Source: Leptospiraceae bacterium
GTDB taxonomy: Bacteria > Spirochaetota > Leptospiria > Leptospirales > Leptonemataceae
Direction: 5' to 3'
Assembly: GCA_020440915.1 (NCBI GenBank)
Contig: JAGRNE010000002.1
Location: 1-42,848 of the forward strand
Length of the DNA: 42,848 bases
Below are positions 7,007-14,790 of the stretch, in pieces. Numbering within the stretch: position 1 is the stretch's first letter; every line of letters begins with the position of its first letter. The notes beneath the pieces were generated by a model that saw only the letters and a program-made list of their open reading frames with translations, was not told the origin of the DNA and did no database searches. The translations under genes were made by a program, and so were the position numbers.

Positions 7007-8328
7007 ACATGGCTCCTGATGGCAGTGGAAATAGTCCAGAGGAAGTGGAATGCATTCAGAATGGCGCTTACGAGAAAAAGCAGCAAGCCGGGATAAAGAA
7101 GCGGGCTGGCCAGAAGACCGGCAGCAAGGAACAGGATGGACGGCGGATACGTCCAGAGCAGGATCTTCGACAGGATGCCCGGCGCCATATCCCTGGGAAG
7201 TAAGGTCGATGCCGCTGACCTGGAGGATACCCGGGATTTCGCTGACCGGGCGGGACCCGAGGACTGCTCGGGAACCGATGTAGCAGAATCCATTCGGGTC
7301 TGAAGGGCCATCCAGCTCATAAAGGGCAGCACCTTGAGTGACATACCCATGGTGGCCCCTCCCACGAAACCAGGCAACATCAGCAGAACAAGCGCTGTAT
7401 CCCATCTGTGGGATGGGCTGAAAAGCTTTCCCTCCAGACCCACCGATTCCGCTGCAGCCAGCGCCCAGGCCAGAACAGGAAAGAGAAAGGAAAGCAGAAA
7501 CATCGTCATTCCAGACTCAAGGCGCTTTCGCATTCTGTGGCGAAAGCACTGAAGAAGAAATGCCAGAAAAAGCCCCAGGGCCAGTCCGCCCACAATAAGT
7601 ACAGGAAATTGCGAAAGCGACCCTGGCAACGCTCTACCGGCAAACAGTGCCACCGGACAAAGGCCAAGGAGCAGGGCAGATACATGGGCCAGGGATTCCC
7701 GAAGATTATGGCTGAGCAGAAACATGGGTAGCAACTGGCTGCCCAGCGCTACAATCATAAGAGAAAACCAGGCAAGAATGCCGGTCCATGCATGCCAGTG
7801 CAAGAGCTGCAGAGGCAAAAACCAGGTCTGACCTCCCCATGCCATCAGACTTCCAGAAAGGGCCATAATCAAAAGCCAGCCCAGCGCTGCCATTACCTGC
7901 AACGCCCGGGCATTCCAGTGTCCCCGTCGTATTGTGAAGGCCACCAGAACAATGAGACCGGATATGGCCAGAACCAGCAGCCCGGCAAACCATACCAGCC
8001 AGCCAGGTTTCTGCCAACGGCAGATCAGGAAGCCTCCGGCCCCCAACCACCAGAGAATGGAAAGGATCCAGCCACCCGGACGGCTGGCCAGGGTGCCTCC
8101 CACCACAACGGGCAATAGCTGAAACAGAACGGCCAGGATACATGGACTGATTGTTAACAGAGTGAAAGTATGCACCAGAAGAATGGCAACACTGCTGTAA
8201 TAGTGATCGGAAAGGACGTTCGTATTCAGTAAGAGGCCAACCGCTGCGGCCAGCCAGCCTGCGCTGCTCAGTCCAAAGTTCGCCGCGAACACTCCGAAAT
8301 GGATTTCCCGGGGCTGTGATTGTATCAT
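7003..8328 (-). CDS. Polytopic membrane protein, heme-copper oxidase subunit I/NnrS-like
   Basis: 441 residues with about 12 hydrophobic helices. Histidines occur in oxidase-like places: 'SVAILLVHTFTLLTISPCILAVLFQLLPVVVG' early on and 'LLHWHAWTGILAWFSLMIVALGSQLLPMFLLSH' in the middle, resembling the single-subunit oxidase-like proteins found with DUF2249 genes in denitrifiers, and more loosely NnrS. The catalytic HPEVY and HH motifs of NorB/CcoN are not evident, so nitric oxide reductase activity cannot be claimed. Start and stop both overlap neighbours in ATGA, fixing it in the operon. A Ser/Arg-rich stretch (about 350-375) interrupts the helices near the C-terminus. A heme-binding protein in nitric oxide tolerance is the best guess. 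Confidence 0.7.
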   Translation of the reverse strand: MIQSQPREIHFGVFAANFGLSSAGWLAAAVGLLLNTNVLSDHYYSSVAILLVHTFTLLTISPCILAVLFQLLPVVVGGTLASRPGGWILSILWWLGAGGFLICRWQKPGWLVWFAGLLVLAISGLIVLVAFTIRRGHWNARALQVMAALGWLLIMALSGSLMAWGGQTWFLPLQLLHWHAWTGILAWFSLMIVALGSQLLPMFLLSHNLRESLAHVSALLLGLCPVALFAGRALPGSLSQFPVLIVGGLALGLFLAFLLQCFRHRMRKRLESGMTMFLLSFLFPVLAWALAAAESVGLEGKLFSPSHRWDTALVLLMLPGFVGGATMGMSLKVLPFMSWMALQTRMDSATSVPEQSSGPARSAKSRVSSRSAASTLLPRDMAPGILSKILLWTYPPSILFLAAGLLASPLLYPGLLLFLVSAILNAFHFLWTISTAIRSHV

Positions 8329-9356
8329 CGTTGCCGACCTATGAGAATTCGCACGTCTTGCGGACCTCGCTCGGAGATCCTGTAGCTGTAGCCTGCCTCC
8401 ACAAGCTGTGGCAAAAGGAAACGAGGCATTCTGTCATGGAATACATACAGAACCTGCTCTGGCTTCATTTGTTCAAGACATCCCATGATGCGGATCATGG
8501 GCCCCGGAGGCCTGCCTCCACGCACATCCATGCGAATAACGACAGACTTCGAAAGAGAAACCTCCATCGCCATTGGTTCCATTCCTTGATTGTCGGCGGA
8601 TGAAACAGGCTCGGCAAAGGCCTGCCGCGAATCTTCCGCTCGGTTTCCGGAAGGCCGGGCGGAAGGTCGATCTGTAAAACGCGAAGGCGCAGCGGAGGCA
8701 AATGATTGAAGAGAATTCACAAATCGCGCCTCATAGTGTCCATCCACGGATACGATATAGCCAGTGAGTCCCTTATGGGCAAGCAGGGGCAAAAGCGGCT
8801 CCGGGGGAAAAGAGTTCACTATACAGAGCCCCTCACCGGGTGCGATTCGCCCAACAACATCCAGAATGGCCGAAAGCGGCTCCTGACCTCTTTCCATCAT
8901 GGGTCTTACATCCAGGAAGGTAATTCGCTCTGACGGAAGGCCAGCGTAGATATCTCTGGCGGCGGCTGCGCCAGGATTCTCGGACAGAATCTCGTCCTCC
9001 ACTCCGTACCCCCCGGCCCCCGGGCCCCCGTCGCCCGGCCAACCGGTCCCTGCTGGTCCACTCCTGCCGCCTGCCCGGGGTTGCTCCGATGCAGGATCAC
9101 GGCCTTCCCCATGCGTCCGGGAATCGGGTAGCTTCACAGGCAGACCGAGCTTCTGTAGCGCCAGAAGGATCTGCTCCTCGCCAAGACCTGCGATTCGCGC
9201 TGCCATGGCAACGGTTACCTGCCCGGCCATAACTCTTCGCAGAACAGGATTTCTGAGCTTCTTGAATCGCGGGCTGAGAGCGATGAGCGTCTCGATGACG
9301 CGACCATCGGCTGCGATAATTGTGGCGATTCGCGTCTGCCGATGAATGGGTTTCAT
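8325..9356 (-). CDS. DUF1858 plus two DUF2249 domains
   Basis: 343 residues from the ATG 2 nt after the upstream stop; earlier in-frame codons shadow the preceding gene. Residues about 10-75 form a DUF1858-like helical domain ('VIETLIALSPRFKKLRNPVLRRVMAGQVTVAMAARIAGL'). A Gly/Pro-rich linker (about 92-118) follows, then two DUF2249 copies near 146-215 ('FLDVRPMMERGQEPLSAILDVVGRIAPGEGLCIVNSF') and 265-340 ('VVIRMDVRGGRPPGPMIRIMGCLEQMKPEQVLYVFHD'). DUF2249 is related to the TusA-like fold, and its function in denitrifiers is poorly known. The operon setting with a Fe-S factor and an oxidase-like protein suggests a nitric oxide or metal-centre role. Confidence 0.8.
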   Translation of the reverse strand: MKPIHRQTRIATIIAADGRVIETLIALSPRFKKLRNPVLRRVMAGQVTVAMAARIAGLGEEQILLALQKLGLPVKLPDSRTHGEGRDPASEQPRAGGRSGPAGTGWPGDGGPGAGGYGVEDEILSENPGAAAARDIYAGLPSERITFLDVRPMMERGQEPLSAILDVVGRIAPGEGLCIVNSFPPEPLLPLLAHKGLTGYIVSVDGHYEARFVNSLQSFASAAPSRFTDRPSARPSGNRAEDSRQAFAEPVSSADNQGMEPMAMEVSLSKSVVIRMDVRGGRPPGPMIRIMGCLEQMKPEQVLYVFHDRMPRFLLPQLVEAGYSYRISERGPQDVRILIGRQR

Positions 9357-9357
9357 A

Positions 9358-9630
9358 TCAACTGCAACATCCGCCGCCGGCATCCAGCAATCCATCGCCG
9401 GTACGGGTAATGCGAACTCGAAATACTTCGGGTCCCTGCTGCTCATATTCCCAGCGAAAGGCTCCCGGCAGGGCAGCCTCCATTTGAAAATACAGCGGTC
9501 GCGGGTCATGATCATTATGAATGATAAAACTCTGACCTATGTCCAGTTCGTTGAATCGCCCAAATATTGTGGGGTGCTTTTGCCTGGGCTCCAGCACCGT
9601 AACGTCCAGAATGTCTCCTTTGCTTTGCAT
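9358..9630 (-). CDS. Single-domain DUF2249 protein
   Basis: 90 residues from the ATG at 9630, chosen because AGGAG sits 5 nt upstream; an in-frame ATG at 9657 would place that site inside the gene. It is a complete DUF2249 domain: 'LDVTVLEPRQKHPTIFGRFNELDIGQSFIIHNDHDPRPLYFQMEAALPGAFRWEYEQQGPEVFRVRI', with the NDHDP-PLYFQ core, and a cysteine pair at the very end (GGGCCS). The same protein is common beside hemerythrin and nor/nos genes. It is the first gene after a bidirectional FNR-box promoter. Confidence 0.88.
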   Translation of the reverse strand: MQSKGDILDVTVLEPRQKHPTIFGRFNELDIGQSFIIHNDHDPRPLYFQMEAALPGAFRWEYEQQGPEVFRVRITRTGDGLLDAGGGCCS

Positions 9631-9743
9631 TTTTTCTCCTGAATTTTTGCCGAGCATCGATCCGACCTCCCGGCAGGGATTTTCGATGCGAGCAATCCAG
9701 CCGCTTTGTTGAGCGGGACTCTGTGCATCGAAGATATGCGATC

Positions 9744-9814
9744 AGTATAGGTCCTGCTACAGACCAGGGCCTTGATTCAGATCAAGGATATCTATGAATA
9801 TTCCATGCTACGTT
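9744..9814. promoter_or_regulatory. Bidirectional FNR/DNR-activated promoter
   Basis: One palindrome, TTGATTCAGATCAA at 9772-9785, has -10 hexamers on both sides. Leftward, 22 nt lead to TATACT (9744-9749) for the DUF2249 operon. Rightward, 23 nt lead to TACGTT (9809-9814), preceded by TG one base upstream as in an extended -10, for the hemerythrin gene. One bound regulator dimer could therefore switch on both units. Confidence 0.8.
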
Positions 9815-9862
9815 CTCCGGCAGGCCTGCATACGAAACCGATGAAGGCCGAGGAGCAGTGCC

Positions 9863-10336
9863 ATGCACGAAGAGCGATTCAGACTCCAGGAGGAAGGCGA
9901 ACAGTGTGATATCCCAACTCTGCTGCATCTACTTACAGCCGATCATGAATACTTTCTGCAAGCGGCCATACCTGAACTGGAGAAATGGGCCCTGAAACGT
10001 TCCAATGGACCATTGAGACAGTTCCTGCAGAATCTGCATGACGAGCTTCTCATCCATTTCAGAATGGAGGAACGTCTGGTTTTTCCCGTTATTTTGTCTT
10101 CTCTGGATGGGGCCGGGGCCATGGCCGCTGCGCTGCGCCTGGCCTGTGATCATATGCGCGACGATCACCGTAGTCATCTGAGGCATATTCTGGTTCTGCA
10201 GGAATTTCAAAGAACCGGTAAGCAGGGCGGCAAGCTGGAAGAAATGCTTGAAGAATTCTGCAGCAGTATGCGCTTTCACGCCGACCTGGAGAATAGACGC
10301 CTCTTCCAGAACTGGGCCATGCTGCAGGACTATTAA
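9863..10336 (+). CDS. Hemerythrin HHE-domain protein, Ric/YtfE-like
   Basis: 157 residues forming a four-helix bundle with the expected di-iron ligands: His28 in 'TADHEYF', His59 and His65 with Glu69/70 in 'LHDELLIHFRMEERLVFP', 'DHMRDDHRSHL', and a C-terminal 'FHADLENRRLF'. The ScdA N-terminal DUF542 domain is absent. Proteins of this class bind oxygen or nitric oxide or repair nitrosylated Fe-S clusters. Transcription from the shared FNR-box promoter, opposite the DUF2249/Fe-S operon, supports a role in nitric oxide stress during denitrification. The gene converges with the predicted small RNA, whose terminator starts at its stop codon. Confidence 0.85.
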   Translation: MHEERFRLQEEGEQCDIPTLLHLLTADHEYFLQAAIPELEKWALKRSNGPLRQFLQNLHDELLIHFRMEERLVFPVILSSLDGAGAMAAALRLACDHMRDDHRSHLRHILVLQEFQRTGKQGGKLEEMLEEFCSSMRFHADLENRRLFQNWAMLQDY

Positions 10337-10360
10337 AAAAAAGCCGGGACGGACCCGGCT
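10335..10360 (-). terminator. Intrinsic terminator of the predicted small RNA (and possibly of the dnr gene)
   Basis: On the minus strand a perfect 7-bp stem AGCCGGG/CCCGGCT with a 5-nt loop (10342-10360) is followed at once by eight T (10335-10342). The T run is on the minus-strand side only, so it stops leftward transcription and not the hemerythrin gene, whose stop codon it overlaps. Confidence 0.88.
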
Positions 10361-10455
10361 CGGATTCCCGATGCGGATTAGCTGACTCACAGGACCATTT
10401 CTGAGAAGGGATCGATCAGTAAGGCCTCTGCATGGACTGTAATCCTGTAGAGCTG
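10335..10455 (-). ncRNA. Predicted FNR/DNR-activated small RNA, about 120 nt
   Basis: A complete transcription unit without a gene lies between two converging genes. A perfect FNR box (10491-10504) is followed after 23 nt by TATAAA (10462-10467), predicting a start near 10455; a strong terminator ends the transcript at about 10335. The only ATG frames inside are about five codons or fewer, so it is probably non-coding. A pyrimidine-rich segment (CCCTTCTC, around 10403-10410) lies between potential stems and could pair with purine-rich ribosome binding sites. In design it parallels FNR-induced FnrS of enterobacteria (also about 120 nt), but no sequence relationship is claimed. An alternative is that part of this is the dnr 3' leader. 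Confidence 0.65.
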
Positions 10456-10461
10456 TATTTG

Positions 10462-10504
10462 TTTATACCACAAGGGGCTGCAGACGAGCCTTGATCTCGA
10501 TCAA
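10462..10504 (-). promoter_or_regulatory. FNR/DNR-activated promoter with no downstream protein gene
   Basis: TTGATCTCGATCAA at 10491-10504 is a perfect box located 8 nt beyond the stop of the regulator gene. The -10 TATAAA at 10462-10467 is the best of all the -10 hexamers in the island, at 23 nt from the box. No matching -10 exists rightward. It points into a 150-bp gap that ends at a terminator. Confidence 0.82.
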
Positions 10505-10512
10505 GGATTCCT

Positions 10513-11142
10513 TTATTCTTCAGAAACTTCGGGAAGCAATCGAACGTAGCCTTCGGATTCCGAGACCCTTCCCTGCTTCTTCAACGTGCTGAAGGCCCGA
10601 CTGAAAGCCTCCGGCGAAACACCCAGATACAGAGCGACCTGATTCTTGGGAATATTTAAATAGACTTCGCGCTCCGCGGCACCCAGAGCTTCCAGAAAAA
10701 ACAGGACGCGCTCTTCCGTTGTATGCAGCATGAGTAACGTTGTCTTATCCTTGAAAAACTCGGCATTAGAAACGAAATCCTCCTGAAAACACTGTTTGAG
10801 TTCCGGATACTCCGCCATCATGGAAATACATTCGTTCACAGGAATAAAGATTACGGAACCATCGCGAACTGCTTCACAGGAAGCGGGATAGACCGGTATG
10901 TTTTTTAGGATTGGTAGCGCTGCAATAATGCTACCTGGAAAAAAGAAATTCAAAATGGCTTCTTTGCCGGCTTCATTTAGCTGGTAGATCTTGAATATTC
11001 CCCTTTCAATGACGTAAGGCCCCTTGAAGGAATCCCCCTGGAGAAAAACGGTATCGCCGGCCCGGAACTTGATTTGCCGCGACAGCTTCTCCAGTTTTCC
11101 GCGGCAAGGCTCGGGCACTCTATTCCAAAATTCCCTGGACAC
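10513..11142 (-). CDS. Crp/FNR-family nitrogen-oxide regulator, Dnr/Nnr-like
   Basis: 209 residues with a GTG start and no strong ribosome binding site. Residues about 20-115 form the cNMP-type sensor fold ('AGDTVFLQGDSFKGPYVIERGIFKIYQLNEAGKEAILNFFFPGSIIAA'), then a dimer helix and a winged helix 'NIPKNQVALYLGVSPEAFSRAFSTLKKQGRV'. The recognition helix has E-x-x-S-R (Glu178, Ser181, Arg182), the signature that reads TTGAT half-sites. The N-terminal Cys cluster of oxygen-sensing FNR is missing, so it fits the Dnr/NnrR class that responds to nitric oxide, probably through heme. It lies 95 bp after the nos-operon thioredoxin on the same strand and probably controls the six boxes listed here. Confidence 0.88.
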   Translation of the reverse strand: MSREFWNRVPEPCRGKLEKLSRQIKFRAGDTVFLQGDSFKGPYVIERGIFKIYQLNEAGKEAILNFFFPGSIIAALPILKNIPVYPASCEAVRDGSVIFIPVNECISMMAEYPELKQCFQEDFVSNAEFFKDKTTLLMLHTTEERVLFFLEALGAAEREVYLNIPKNQVALYLGVSPEAFSRAFSTLKKQGRVSESEGYVRLLPEVSEE

Positions 11143-11237
11143 ATTGGCATACTCTGTACCGCACTCAATCTTTCAATTGATTTGCCGGGCCCTGCCGAGC
11201 GCCACCCATGGATGTTACACCTGGACCCTGGGACCCA

Positions 11238-11867
11238 TCACGGTTCGGTTCTTTTCAGGTTATTGAGCATATTCTCCAACCCTTGCTCTCCCCGAAATAT
11301 TTCGAATCCGCTGTTGGTGCCATCCCTTCTATGAAAAAGGAGATAGGTCGGAACTACCAGGGGACCGGCATCCAGCCTTCGGAATAGTTCCTGTTCTTCT
11401 GCAGGTTGCAACCGGGCCATATAGAACTCCCGGGAAAGCATTTGCCGGGCCTGAGTGTACAATTCTTGATCCCCGGAATCCTGCACCGCAAGTGCCAGGA
11501 TCGGTATTGCCGAAAAACTGGCGCTCCGCTCCCGGGATAAACGAAACAGTCCCGGAAGGCAGGGCTCGCACCAGGTGGCCCAGACGGCAACGATGAGAGG
11601 ATCCTCGGTATGCAACAATACATGGATCTCATCCTGACTCAGAACCCCGTCCTCTACCATGCCGCTCAAGCTCTGTTCAAGGTGTGGCCCACTACAGAAC
11701 GAAGAACCGAGGAAGAAAAGGAGGGACAGTACCATACGCCACCGACTGGCCAGGGCCGGCACCCGCCCCGAACCACTTTCCCTTTTGCGCCGGTGCGGAC
11801 GATTCGGCCCGAAAACAGAAATGAAGCATAGAATGCAAGGGTACGCCGTACATACTCCAGATCTCAT
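11238..11867 (-). CDS. TlpA-like thioredoxin of the nos operon
   Basis: About 209 residues from an ATG 2 nt after the nosY stop, with AAGGA upstream; a shorter form from 11735 would begin directly at a lipoprotein-type signal (MVLSLLFFLGSSFC). The fold carries WATWCEPC, 'ARLQPAEEQELFRRLDAGPLVVPTYLLFHRRDG' with the cis-proline, and an acidic helix after the signal. It probably faces the periplasm as a thiol reductase. Downstream of nosY a reductase could keep copper-ligand cysteines (the CuA cysteines of NosZ, the NosL CxxC) reduced; this job is inferred. Confidence 0.78.
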   Translation of the reverse strand: MRSGVCTAYPCILCFISVFGPNRPHRRKRESGSGRVPALASRWRMVLSLLFFLGSSFCSGPHLEQSLSGMVEDGVLSQDEIHVLLHTEDPLIVAVWATWCEPCLPGLFRLSRERSASFSAIPILALAVQDSGDQELYTQARQMLSREFYMARLQPAEEQELFRRLDAGPLVVPTYLLFHRRDGTNSGFEIFRGEQGLENMLNNLKRTEP

Positions 11868-11869
11868 AG

Positions 11870-12775
11870 CTAAAGATTCCTTCGCTGAAACAAATGCAGC
11901 CCGGCATACACAGGAACTCCAATCCAGGCAGCCATCAAAGTCGCGCCCACAAGAATGCCCGTCCAGCCTCCAAAGAAATCCTGGAATAGACTGGCGGAGT
12001 AGCCCATCATGGCAGACATATCCAGCCGCAGAGCAACCAGAACTCGAATCAAATCAATGGGATTCAAGGCCACCATGATCATCAAGGGCACCTTCAGCGG
12101 ATAGCTGCCCAGCAGGGTAACCATACCGAAAATCAGCAAATCGTGCAAAACGAACAAATAGAACCAGACGGCCAGTACCATTCCAAACACCACCTCCCTG
12201 CGTCGACTCAGGTTGGCGGCCAGAAAGGAAAGCGCCACAGAAGCAAAAGTGAGGAGGGCCCCGGGCACCAATAAAAGCAACACAGAGCCGCTAAATCCCT
12301 GTCGCATCAATACCCCTGTCCCCATGCCCAGCATGAAGCTCAACGAAAGACCCGTGCCAAGTCCCAAAAGCTTGCCCAGATAAATGTCGCTTCTGCGAAT
12401 GGGCTGGGCGGCCAGCAATTCCACAAAGCCCAGCGAATCGGTGAAGGAAATGCTTCCGAACATTAGCGAAAAAAGAGGCCCCAGAAGCAGCATGAGACTC
12501 AGAAGGGAGCTTGCGGCACGAACGTCGTTTTCGCCGGACAAAAACAGAATCAGATTTCCAAAAATCAGAAAGGCGGCGCCGTACAGGATAAGCCAGCGAT
12601 TGCGAACGCTTTCTTTGAATTCGAACAGCGCGATCACCATTAGAGGATGGCGCAAGAACCGCTGCCAGAGCGATCCCGCCGCTCCGGTACTGTGATCGTG
12701 CTTCCGGCCGTTTTCCGACTCCAGGTATTCGCCGGACACGGATTCTCGTAAGGTTGTAGAACATTCAGTTTGCAT
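11870..12775 (-). CDS. nosY: NosY, ABC-2 type permease of the nos maturation system
   Basis: 301 residues from the ATG with AAGGA upstream, overlapping the nosF stop by 11 nt. After about 45 polar residues it has the ABC-2 permease pattern 'VIALFEFKESVRNRWLILYGAAFLIFG', 'SISFTDSLGFVELLAAQPIRRSDIYLGKLLGL', and six membrane segments. With NosF and periplasmic NosD it forms the transporter that supports copper-site (CuZ) assembly in NosZ, now thought to involve copper transfer with NosL. The extended N-terminus is unusual, but the core is standard. Confidence 0.93.
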   Translation of the reverse strand: MQTECSTTLRESVSGEYLESENGRKHDHSTGAAGSLWQRFLRHPLMVIALFEFKESVRNRWLILYGAAFLIFGNLILFLSGENDVRAASSLLSLMLLLGPLFSLMFGSISFTDSLGFVELLAAQPIRRSDIYLGKLLGLGTGLSLSFMLGMGTGVLMRQGFSGSVLLLLVPGALLTFASVALSFLAANLSRRREVVFGMVLAVWFYLFVLHDLLIFGMVTLLGSYPLKVPLMIMVALNPIDLIRVLVALRLDMSAMMGYSASLFQDFFGGWTGILVGATLMAAWIGVPVYAGLHLFQRRNL

Positions 12776-13478
12776 AGCTATCCTTCCAGTATTCCAGAAC
12801 TGCCTGTTCCAGGGAATCGGCTCCGCTCTTATGGATGAATTCCCGGGGAGAATCCACAACGTGCACGCGACCGTTCACCAGAAGGGCCATATGCATTGCC
12901 AGTTCCTCCACCTCGGCCATAATGTGCGAAGTGAACAGCACCGTTCGACCCGACCCGGCGAGTTTGTGGATGAGGGCCTTCAAATAGTACGCGATGCCGG
13001 GATCAAGGCTGGCTGTGGGTTCGTCCAGCACTGCCAGCTCGAAATCAAACATCAAAGCCTGGAGTATATTCACTTTCTGTCGCATCCCACCGGAAAGATC
13101 CCCCAGTCTTCGATTCCAGAATGTGCCTATTCCCAGATCCTGGATGATTTCATCGGCGCGGATCGGCTGTTGCTGCCGTATTCCCTGCACCAGGCCCACA
13201 AGCTCCCGGACCTTCAAATGCGGTAGAAAGGCAGGGACCTGCGGCATGTACACTATGGATCGCCGGCAGCTCTCCGAATGGATCTCCTTACCGTTGAGCC
13301 GAATCTCGGCTCCTTTTTCCGGCGCCACCAGGCCCAGCAGAATTTTAAGCAAGGTAGTCTTGCCGGATCCATTGGGACCCGGAAGCGCAAAAACGCTACC
13401 GTCCGGGATTTCCAGATCAATTCCCTGCAGGGCGTGGAAATCCCCGTACTTCTTTTGTACATTCTCAAGGGTTAGCAT
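12765..13478 (-). CDS. nosF: NosF, ATPase of the nos maturation ABC transporter
   Basis: 237 residues. Walker A is GPNGSGKT at 34-41, the signature is LSGGMRQK, Walker B is LAVLDEPTASLDP and the switch histidine is in TSHIM. The sequence 'MPQVPAFLPHLKVRELV' is the Q-loop region. Domain size equals a stand-alone ABC ATPase with a short C-terminal tail. It overlaps nosD by 14 nt and nosY by 11 nt, so the three are translationally coupled. It powers NosDFY in cofactor assembly of nitrous oxide reductase. Confidence 0.95.
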   Translation of the reverse strand: MLTLENVQKKYGDFHALQGIDLEIPDGSVFALPGPNGSGKTTLLKILLGLVAPEKGAEIRLNGKEIHSESCRRSIVYMPQVPAFLPHLKVRELVGLVQGIRQQQPIRADEIIQDLGIGTFWNRRLGDLSGGMRQKVNILQALMFDFELAVLDEPTASLDPGIAYYLKALIHKLAGSGRTVLFTSHIMAEVEELAMHMALLVNGRVHVVDSPREFIHKSGADSLEQAVLEYWKDSYAN

Positions 13479-14790
13479 TGACTATGTCCTCCCGGCGCAC
13501 TGGATTCTTCATCAGTGGGCGACCATCTTCCATGTTATCGGGCGTAATTACGGGAAAGACTCGCTCCGCCGCCTCCAGAAAATCCACCACCGGCGAATTC
13601 ATTAATATAGCAAGTTCGGAGTTGCGATTTACCCAGAGTGCAAATACGCTCATAGGGCGATAGGGAACATCGCCGGCGCCGTCGCCGTCGCCATCATATC
13701 CGTGGTGTCGGTCCCAGTAGTTCCCATCATAGGTATTCTCCGACCTGCGGGAATTTGTAGTTATATCAAAGTGATTTCCGACAAAGGAATTTCCGGTTAT
13801 CCGGTTTCCGTAGTTGTTTCCATAGACATCGATGGCCCATCCGTTCATCCGAAAGGAGTTTCCCTGGATCAAATTTCGATTGGAGCTATCCAGCAAGATC
13901 CCGTTGGTATTTCCTTCGATGAGGTTGCCCTGGATGTAACTGTCTGAAATCTCCTTTAGCAGCAACCCGTAGAATGCGCCACCCCAGCTGCGCAAAAAGA
14001 TGTTTCCCTTTACGTCAATGTCATGGGAATACATGACAGCAACACCCGTTGTATTTTTTCTAAATACGTTGTTATGAAAATGGTTATGATGCGAAAACAT
14101 GAAGTGCATGCCATATCGAATGTTCTTTTCAAATGTATTTTTTCGTATCCGCAAATTCTCCGAGAACTCCATGTACAAACCGTCACGATGGCCTTCTACC
14201 TGATTCCCTTCTATGGACATCTCCTGCGAATACCATAGATGAATTCCGTTGCCTCCGGACACTTCGCTTCTGGACTGCCCTATGATTCGATTTCTTTCAA
14301 TGGCACAATCCCGGGATCGCTCCAGATAGATTCCGTAAGTAGCGCCCAGAATGACGTTGTCTCTTACAGAACAACGGTGGATTTCGTGGAATCGAATGGC
14401 GGCAAACTCGGTAACGCTGCTCACTCCCGTACGATAAAGCGTCAGCCCCTGAATATGCACATCCGGTGCCGTGACGTAGAATATGTGACCTTTCCCCAGA
14501 CCATCCAGGATGGGATATCCATTCCCCCGAAGGGTTACTGGTTTGCTGATTTGTAAGCTGCCTTCCGGATAGTACCCGCTATGGACTGTAACGGTGGCGC
14601 CCGCAGGGGCTCGCTCCAGGGCCTCATGAACCGTGGTAAAGGCACAACCAGGGCAAACGTGGAGTTCCGGAGAGGCCCCTTCCACGGGGCGAACGAATCC
14701 GAAACCTGCGGTAGCAAGAGTCAGGGCAACCAGCAGTGCAACGGGCCTATTTCTCTGAGGCGAACGCCTTCGCGAATTAGTGGAATCCAT
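13465..14790 (-). CDS. nosD: NosD, periplasmic copper-maturation beta-helix protein
   Basis: 441 residues from the ATG with GGAGGG upstream, overlapping nosL by 14 nt; a longer in-frame reading has no support. After a signal peptide (about 15-40, ending near VEGAS) it has a carbohydrate-binding/sugar-hydrolase-type right-handed beta-helix: repeated 'N..I.GN...' turns such as 'IRKNTFEKNIRYGMHFMFSHHNHFHNNVFRKNTTGVAVMYS' and 'NRITGNSFVGNHFDITTNSRRSENTYDGNYWD'. Repeated His and Met residues in the middle are typical of NosD metal sites. It hands copper to apo-NosZ together with NosFY and NosL. Confidence 0.94.
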   Translation of the reverse strand: MDSTNSRRRSPQRNRPVALLVALTLATAGFGFVRPVEGASPELHVCPGCAFTTVHEALERAPAGATVTVHSGYYPEGSLQISKPVTLRGNGYPILDGLGKGHIFYVTAPDVHIQGLTLYRTGVSSVTEFAAIRFHEIHRCSVRDNVILGATYGIYLERSRDCAIERNRIIGQSRSEVSGGNGIHLWYSQEMSIEGNQVEGHRDGLYMEFSENLRIRKNTFEKNIRYGMHFMFSHHNHFHNNVFRKNTTGVAVMYSHDIDVKGNIFLRSWGGAFYGLLLKEISDSYIQGNLIEGNTNGILLDSSNRNLIQGNSFRMNGWAIDVYGNNYGNRITGNSFVGNHFDITTNSRRSENTYDGNYWDRHHGYDGDGDGAGDVPYRPMSVFALWVNRNSELAILMNSPVVDFLEAAERVFPVITPDNMEDGRPLMKNPVRREDIVNANP

